10,616 nt of DNA from an uncultured Lachnoanaerobaculum sp. (GTDB taxonomy: Bacteria; Bacillota; Clostridia; Lachnospirales; Lachnospiraceae), in the NCBI GenBank assembly GCA_916720285.1, contig CAKAQP010000075.1, forward strand, positions 1-10,616. Reading direction: 5' to 3'. The position numbers were made by a program, and so were the translations under genes. Within the stretch, counting starts at the first letter, position 1. Each line of letters starts with the position of its first letter. Under the pieces are notes generated by a model that was not told the origin of the DNA, ran no database searches, and saw only the letters and a list, made by a program, of their open reading frames with translations. Shown in pieces: positions 6,041 through 10,616 of the stretch.

Positions 6041-6909
6041 TGTCTACCTCCACAGTAAGAACATACTCCCAAATGCTCCACATCCGAGAGCTTAACTCTT
6101 TGTACATAAGCTATGATTGCACTGCAATTCGGATCACTGTGATATCTCGTGCCTGAAGGCATTATATAGACTGTTGTTCCTGCTCTGTTTCCACATCTTT
6201 CACATGGTTGATACCTCGCTCCGTTATCATTTCTTATACCTGCTATTTCAGACAAAGATACCGAGCGCAAATCATTATAAAGATAGTGGCATCTTGGATC
6301 CAAATGATATCTGGTCGAGTTCCTGCCTATATAAACATATTCTTCATCATCCGAATTTCCGGAGCCCTTCCCGCCGTCTGCCCCTATCCACGCTCTTCTT
6401 GAAGCTACCACAGTCTGATTGATTGAATTTTTAAATATCCCTATCGGAAGTGAATATTTATAATCTATCCTTATACATATGGTCTCACCGTCAGACATAC
6501 AGGTTGATAAAAGTCCGTGAATATTACCTATATTCTTATCCTTCACCTCGGCATTTATTTTTGCAACCACAAAGCTTCCTATTGCTCCACCTGCAAATAC
6601 TCCCTTTACATTTTCCATAGCCTCATGATCGTAATTTTCATTTTCTTCTTCTCTCGTATTACCTGTAAATCTGTAATATGTATATGCATACTGGCAGGAA
6701 TCCTTACATACGGCTTCTGCGATTCCTCTGATTTTTCTATTGGTATTCATCATATCAAAAGGCATTATAAGTACCGCCATAGCTATAATAAACAGGCTAA
6801 AGCACATGGCCGCCTCTACACTGAGAGAGGCTTTGTGCGTCCTCTTATACCTGCATGCTTGGAGAGCTTTCATTTTTTTATTTTTAAAATTTTCATTATA
6901 AGAGGACAT
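6037..6909 (-). CDS. TadE-like pseudopilin with two tandem Cys/His modules
   Basis: A 290-aa protein. After a basic leader (1-27) comes KASLSVEAAM, with likely cleavage after A27 and glutamate at mature position 5, and a membrane helix to about residue 50, as in TadE-like pilins. Residues about 51-175 are a variable extracellular part. The C-terminus holds two similar units: unit 1 (192-240) has YHLDPRC (H202, C207) and CERC (C236, C239); unit 2 (247-287) has YHSDPNC (H257, C262) and CSYC (C283, C286). Each could bind one zinc or form disulfides. The frame is open further upstream, but ATG 6909 was chosen because GGGAGG lies 6 nt before it and it starts 13 nt after the previous gene; earlier starts would overlap that gene by over 100 nt. 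It probably acts as a minor pilin or tip protein; the function of the modules is unknown. Confidence 0.8.
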   Translation of the reverse strand: MSSYNENFKNKKMKALQACRYKRTHKASLSVEAAMCFSLFIIAMAVLIMPFDMMNTNRKIRGIAEAVCKDSCQYAYTYYRFTGNTREEENENYDHEAMENVKGVFAGGAIGSFVVAKINAEVKDKNIGNIHGLLSTCMSDGETICIRIDYKYSLPIGIFKNSINQTVVASRRAWIGADGGKGSGNSDDEEYVYIGRNSTRYHLDPRCHYLYNDLRSVSLSEIAGIRNDNGARYQPCERCGNRAGTTVYIMPSGTRYHSDPNCSAIIAYVQRVKLSDVEHLGVCSYCGGRH

Positions 6910-6922
6910 ACAAAACCTCCCT

Positions 6923-8827
6923 TCAATATATTTTCTCCACTTTAACCTGCATCTCATAGCTTGAGGTAAGACCTGCAAACTCTTTGGAAAAATATGATAT
7001 TTCGCTGAATACTCTTCTTGCTCCACAGCTTATATTTGCATCAATACCGTATATCATATCCTGCATTAAAAAGTCGTTTTGGCTCACACCTATATCAAGC
7101 TGCATTATATCCATCATTCTGAAATTTCTTTTTATGGGATCTTCTATATATAAAAGCATTTTCAAATATCCCTCATAGTTGATACCACGTTCAGAATACT
7201 TATTACCCAAAGCCCTGTTTTCCAAAACTTCAAATATCGTGTCAAGATCCGCCTTCCAATCATCTTTCGTCTTTATTATAGGCACCTTGCCCCCTGATAA
7301 AAGGCATTTGATATCTATAGCCGATTCCACCAAAGCCCATACCCCTATTATCAAAAACTTGATAAGAACTGTTATTTCGGGCAGACATATCACACCGCTG
7401 ATTACCTCGGCAAGCTCTTCGGCTCTTTGCATCTTATCGGCATCGAATATGATATGCATATAGTTTAATCCCTCTCGTATTGCAAGAAGAGACGCCACCG
7501 TGTTTTCAAGATTCTCCCTGTCCGAGTCTTTTCCGTTTAATATATATTCAAGCTCATATGATAAAGGAGTACTTATGTCATCTGTAAAGTCGGCAAAGTA
7601 TGTTCCGATATACTCATTTATAAGAAGTCTTTCTGCAAGATTTCTGCCTGTATATCCTCCTGTGACGGCATTTGAAGGAAGAGCGAGTCTGTTTATCCTT
7701 TTATTTGAAACCTCTCTGTTTTCCGGAATCACGAGAGAGAATATACCGTCGGAAATAAGATCATTTAACTGCTTTAGCTTATCTTCCTTAACTTCATCAG
7801 ATATTCCATGTCTAAAGTTCATTCTCATTTCTGTAAGTGAATTTATATCATCACTCACATTATCCCATCCCTCGCTTATTTCACTACTGTGGTCATCTTC
7901 TTCATCATCCGATGCTTCAGATATTCTTTCCTGAAGGATTTCAATATCGGCTTCCAGATGCTCAATTTCTCTTATCATACTTTCAGAAAGTCCGCCAAGT
8001 GCTACCACCTCAAGTCTTCTTTCTCCGTCCTTATCTGCGTAGTCTTTAAACTTTTCCGTTTCTCCCTCAATATACGCCTTATTGTTTTCTGAGAGTTTCG
8101 AAATACTTTCGGCATTTTTATCTTTTATTTCTCCGATTTTCCTTGATAATTTATCGGCTTTCTTTTCATACTTTTTTATAAGATCCGGAATCTTTTTTAA
8201 TACCTTTTTCAGATCCTTACAAAGCTTTTTTATCTCTGTCAGATTTCTTGCACCAAGTGAAGACTTCATTTCAGATCTTATTTTATCCTGCTCTGAAATA
8301 TTTTCAGAAAGTCTTTTTAAAACCTTCTCAACTTCAATTGCTTCTCTTGAACTAAGGCCATAGTCGGAAGTGACCTTTTCCATACTTTTAGCATCTTCTA
8401 TATCTTTCCAAAGCTTATCGGGAGAACTGTCAAATATGGATTCAAAAGTTCCAAGGCCCATATAATCAATAATCTCCTGTTCCAGATACATTCCACCATT
8501 GTCATTTAAGTATATTTTCTTATTTAAATTCACATGCAGATTTTGAATCCTGTACATTCCGCTGTTTTTTATATAAGGGTCCATATACAAAAGCATCATA
8601 TCTTTTACATTCTCATCACTGTAACTTTCCAGACCGAATATCCTGTAATTCTCCCAAAGCTTTCTATGATATCTGCTAAAAAGTGAATCAATTGCAGAGT
8701 CTCCTGCCACCTGTAAATAAAATCTTGCTCCCGATGTCCTTGCAGACTCCAAAAGTCCACATATTAAAGCACTGATACAGACAAATATCAGACATATAAA
8801 GACGGTAACGGAACCGCTTTTTCTCAA
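6923..8827 (-). CDS. DUF5702-type membrane-anchored coiled-coil protein of the tad locus
   Basis: A 634-aa protein. The N-terminus MRKSGSVTVF plus a hydrophobic helix (about 7-27) looks like a pilin leader, but position +5 is Phe instead of Glu, so cleavage by the prepilin peptidase is doubtful. Residues about 160-345 are rich in Lys, Glu and Leu and probably form a long coiled coil, with an acidic patch SDDEEDDHSSE at 306-316. The C-terminal half carries LSYELEYILNGKDSDREN (422-439) and a hydrophobic pair of segments (about 472-502) followed by SAIDIKCLLSGGKVP, which I recall as conserved in DUF5702 proteins of clostridial tad loci. The role is unknown; its position between the major pilin and a pseudopilin suggests an outer-face scaffold of the machine. 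The start is TTG (8827), with AAGAGGT 6 nt upstream, in a TTGA overlap with the pilin gene. Confidence 0.8.
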   Translation of the reverse strand: MRKSGSVTVFICLIFVCISALICGLLESARTSGARFYLQVAGDSAIDSLFSRYHRKLWENYRIFGLESYSDENVKDMMLLYMDPYIKNSGMYRIQNLHVNLNKKIYLNDNGGMYLEQEIIDYMGLGTFESIFDSSPDKLWKDIEDAKSMEKVTSDYGLSSREAIEVEKVLKRLSENISEQDKIRSEMKSSLGARNLTEIKKLCKDLKKVLKKIPDLIKKYEKKADKLSRKIGEIKDKNAESISKLSENNKAYIEGETEKFKDYADKDGERRLEVVALGGLSESMIREIEHLEADIEILQERISEASDDEEDDHSSEISEGWDNVSDDINSLTEMRMNFRHGISDEVKEDKLKQLNDLISDGIFSLVIPENREVSNKRINRLALPSNAVTGGYTGRNLAERLLINEYIGTYFADFTDDISTPLSYELEYILNGKDSDRENLENTVASLLAIREGLNYMHIIFDADKMQRAEELAEVISGVICLPEITVLIKFLIIGVWALVESAIDIKCLLSGGKVPIIKTKDDWKADLDTIFEVLENRALGNKYSERGINYEGYLKMLLYIEDPIKRNFRMMDIMQLDIGVSQNDFLMQDMIYGIDANISCGARRVFSEISYFSKEFAGLTSSYEMQVKVEKIY

Positions 8828-9000
8828 TTATATACCTCTTTTGATTTCTTATTGATTTCCTTAAAGATATTGTTCATAAGCTTACTGATATTTCCTTTAA
8901 ATATAAGTACCAGACCTATCAAAACCACTAAAACCAAAACAATCTCCACTACACCGACACCGTCCTCATTTTCCATAAAATCTTTCCAAAACTCCAACAT
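8824..9000 (-). CDS. Flp1-like type IVb pilin
   Basis: A 58-aa protein and the likely major pilin subunit. Residues 1-13 are a polar leader ending in MENEDG. Cleavage after G14 would leave VGVVE at the mature N-terminus, with the required glutamate at +5 (E19), followed by a hydrophobic helix of Val, Leu and Ile to about residue 34 and a basic tail rich in Lys and Asn. This is the build of the Flp1-like family: a mature peptide of about 44 residues that is nearly all helix. AAAGGGG lies 8 nt before the ATG. It follows the TadC-like gene by 49 nt, with no clear promoter or terminator in the gap, and overlaps the DUF5702 gene by 4 nt. Confidence 0.88.
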   Translation of the reverse strand: MLEFWKDFMENEDGVGVVEIVLVLVVLIGLVLIFKGNISKLMNNIFKEINKKSKEVYN

Positions 9001-9049
9001 ATTTACTACCCCTTTCTAATTTTATAAAATTAACATTGCTTTTATCAAA

Positions 9050-10279
9050 TCAATAAAATATCAACAATGCAGGTACAATTATTATCATCATCACTATAAG
9101 TAACATCATAAAAAGCGGTAAAAGCAGCTTTGTATTTAACTCCTCGCCTTCTCTTCTTGCCAAATTTATCCTCTCATCCCATGCACTTTGTGACTCCATA
9201 CTTAGGAGACTGTGCAGATTTGCAAGTCCGTTCCTTCTGTTTTGTTCTAAAAGTGATGCCAATTTCATATATTGCCTAAGAGCACAGCTCCTGCCGAAAT
9301 CCTTATATACAGTATTCTCATATATTCCGGTTTTCAACTTTGCCAGAGCCTTTACCATTTCCTCATAGGCATATCTTCTTTCATTGTTCTCTTTACATTC
9401 ATTCTCATAATCTATAACTATGCTCTCCCACGACTGTCTGACAGAAAGTCCCGCACCTATAAATACTATCAGTTTTGAAACTATATCCGGATAATCCTTC
9501 ATAAGCTCCCTTTTTCTCTTTTCTGTGCTACGCCTTTCTTTTTCCTTTTCCTGTAAATATAAAAGTATCGCTATAATTACTCCCATAATCGGAATAATAT
9601 TAAAGTTAAACGCTTCACCATAGTGGTATATAAGGCTTTTACCGTCATAAGTATCCGGCAGAGTATAGCCGTCTTTTTGGATTGATTCCTTATCGGCAAT
9701 TGATATCTTATCAATCAGCCCCTTTAAAAGCCTTTCATCATTTGATAATATTTTCGGACATACTGTTATGGGAATAATATAGCTTTCCTCGTAAGTTTCA
9801 TAACTTAAGCTCACCTCTATATCAAGATTTATGTTTTCTTTGAGATTTTCATTATGTACATTTCCTAAAATATCTATAATTTCACTCTCACCGAAATCCC
9901 ACTTTACACTAAGGCCCAAATCGCTTATTTCATTTGTCAAATTCAAATCTGTGGTAATATTTTGCAGTGAAGAATTTTCACCCGGAAGTGTTAAAAGTAT
10001 CTCTTCCAGACCTTTTTTTATAGCCTCCTTTGCCTCATCTTTCGAATAAGCTCTCTTTGTTATAGGTATCTCTATTCTTTGCGGCTTATCAAGTAAACCT
10101 TCAACCTCGATTTCCATCTCGGTATCATATTCATCCACACCCGGTCTGCTTATATAATTATTTGCCTCAGTATTTTTATTAAAAAAAGAATTGCAGATAC
10201 CGAAAAACACAAAGCTTGCTGTTACAATCAGCCAACATTTTAAATTTTTTAAAAAGATTGCCCTCAAATACTTTTTCAT
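9050..10279 (-). CDS. tadC: TadC-like T2SS F-family membrane protein with large extracytoplasmic insert
   Basis: A 409-aa inner-membrane platform protein for Flp pilus assembly. Layout: membrane segment at about 16-31; extracytoplasmic region 32-225; second membrane segment 226-243; basic cytoplasmic stretch; a helical F-type domain with YPDIVSKLIVFIGAGLSVRQ (263-282), which is typical of TadC; conserved ARREGEELNTKLLLPLFMM (374-392); and a last membrane segment to the C-terminus. TadC usually has no large outside domain, so residues 32-225 are unusual. Part of it (about 108-173, with DLNL, LSVKWDF, IIDILGNV and VSLSYET) resembles atrophied bacterial Ig-like domains. The ATG has AGAGG 8 nt upstream inside the end of tadB; the gap to tadB is 3 nt, so the pair is translationally coupled. 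Confidence 0.85.
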   Translation of the reverse strand: MKKYLRAIFLKNLKCWLIVTASFVFFGICNSFFNKNTEANNYISRPGVDEYDTEMEIEVEGLLDKPQRIEIPITKRAYSKDEAKEAIKKGLEEILLTLPGENSSLQNITTDLNLTNEISDLGLSVKWDFGESEIIDILGNVHNENLKENINLDIEVSLSYETYEESYIIPITVCPKILSNDERLLKGLIDKISIADKESIQKDGYTLPDTYDGKSLIYHYGEAFNFNIIPIMGVIIAILLYLQEKEKERRSTEKRKRELMKDYPDIVSKLIVFIGAGLSVRQSWESIVIDYENECKENNERRYAYEEMVKALAKLKTGIYENTVYKDFGRSCALRQYMKLASLLEQNRRNGLANLHSLLSMESQSAWDERINLARREGEELNTKLLLPLFMMLLIVMMIIIVPALLIFY

Positions 10280-10282
10280 AAG

Positions 10283-10616
10283 CTATACCTCTATATTTAA
10301 AAGTCTCTTTGAGATATAAATCGCAAACAGATAGACTATAAGTCCTATACTCATGCAGGCTCTTCCTATAATGGTTGTATACATAATATTGAAAAACCCC
10401 GGTGAGCTTATATCAATATATAAAACTATAAAAAGCGGAAATATATTCATAACGTTCTGTTCAAACCGCTTTGCAGTTGTCATGGTTATTATCTCTTCCT
10501 TTATTCTCACCTTATCACCTATAACACCGACCGTATGAGCGATAATGTTTTCAAGTTCACCTCCGCTTCTTTTTGCGATCCTTAAAACCTTTGCAAAGCT
10601 TCTTATATCTTCGCTG
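10283..10616 (-). CDS. tadB: C-terminal part of a TadB-like platform protein (5' end beyond window)
   Basis: The last 110 codons are in the window, read from 10615 downward and open to the edge. The start DIRSFAKVLRIAKRSGGELE, then DKVRIKEEIITMTTAKRFEQ and a hydrophobic C-terminus with FPLFIVLYIDISSPGFF, match the second half of the T2SS F domain of TadB, including the closing pair of membrane segments. TadB works with TadC and the TadA ATPase to draw pilin out of the membrane. A shorter frame from an internal GTG at 10510 could be proposed, but the homologous sequence continues without a break upstream of it, so the gene is only cut by the window and not short. It ends in TAG 3 nt before tadC. 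Confidence 0.88.
   Translation of the reverse strand, partial: SEDIRSFAKVLRIAKRSGGELENIIAHTVGVIGDKVRIKEEIITMTTAKRFEQNVMNIFPLFIVLYIDISSPGFFNIMYTTIIGRACMSIGLIVYLFAIYISKRLLNIEV

Noticed and set aside
6517..6945. A 142-codon plus-strand open frame antisense to the pseudopilin and DUF5702 genes
   Set aside because: It has no ribosome binding site or recognisable domain, and the minus strand carries well-supported genes with coherent starts across the whole stretch.
6910..7026. N-terminal extension of 39 codons on the Cys/His pseudopilin gene
   Set aside because: It would overlap the DUF5702 gene by over 100 nt, lacks a ribosome binding site and would give a leader far longer than other pilins; the ATG at 6909 has an ideal site.
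7500..7934. A 144-codon plus-strand frame, Ser-rich, antisense to the DUF5702 gene
   Set aside because: The Ser/Leu/Ile/Phe-rich composition is what antisense to a Glu/Lys/Arg-rich coiled coil gives; no start signal and no family resemblance.
10283..10510. A separate 75-codon gene starting at GTG 10510
   Set aside because: TadB-like sequence continues in frame without interruption to the window edge, so this is the end of a larger gene.

Overview
The window looks like chromosomal DNA from an AT-rich Gram-positive anaerobe of the Bacillota, most likely a Lachnospiraceae-type clostridium. This is an inference from four things: the AT-rich sequence, strong AGGAGG-type ribosome binding sites, tRNA genes without encoded CCA ends, and a Tad-type pilus locus of monoderm style (Flp1-like pilin, DUF5702 protein, FHA/DUF6382-like protein). 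No species can be named. Every gene I support lies on the minus strand, so transcription runs from high to low coordinates.

Right part (10616 to 4115): one long, tightly packed tad-like operon. In transcription order it holds the C-terminal end of a TadB-like membrane protein, a TadC-like protein with a large extracytoplasmic insert, a 58-aa Flp1-like pilin, a 634-aa DUF5702-type membrane-anchored coiled-coil protein, a TadE-like pseudopilin with two tandem Cys/His modules, a TadV/CpaA-like prepilin peptidase, a small second TadE-like pseudopilin, and an FHA-domain protein. Gaps are 3, 49 and 13 nt where they exist. Three junctions are 4-nt stop/start overlaps and one overlap is 44 nt. The prepilin peptidase would cleave the pilin and pseudopilins, TadB/TadC would form the inner-membrane assembly platform, and the FHA protein probably links the machine to a phospho-threonine signal. 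The ATPase (TadA) and the start of tadB would lie beyond the right edge.

Middle part (4114 to 916): three separately promoted cell-surface or metabolic genes. They are a class B sortase (GTG start) ending in a clear intrinsic terminator, an M20D-type metallo-amidohydrolase whose -35 box lies inside that terminator, and a membrane-anchored SleB-like cell wall hydrolase with a perfect-consensus promoter and a 3' stem-loop.

Left part (762 to 1): a five-gene tRNA operon (Pro-TGG, Arg-TCT, Gly-TCC, His-GTG, Gln-TTG) driven by a perfect consensus promoter with an A-tract upstream region and ended by an intrinsic terminator. It is followed by a 42-codon gene for a tiny single-span membrane protein with an acidic tail, and by the first nine codons of another gene cut by the window edge. 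No mobile element, CRISPR array, rRNA gene or prophage is visible. No stretch without a gene exceeds 300 bases; the longest, 698-915, holds the tRNA promoter and a stem-loop.
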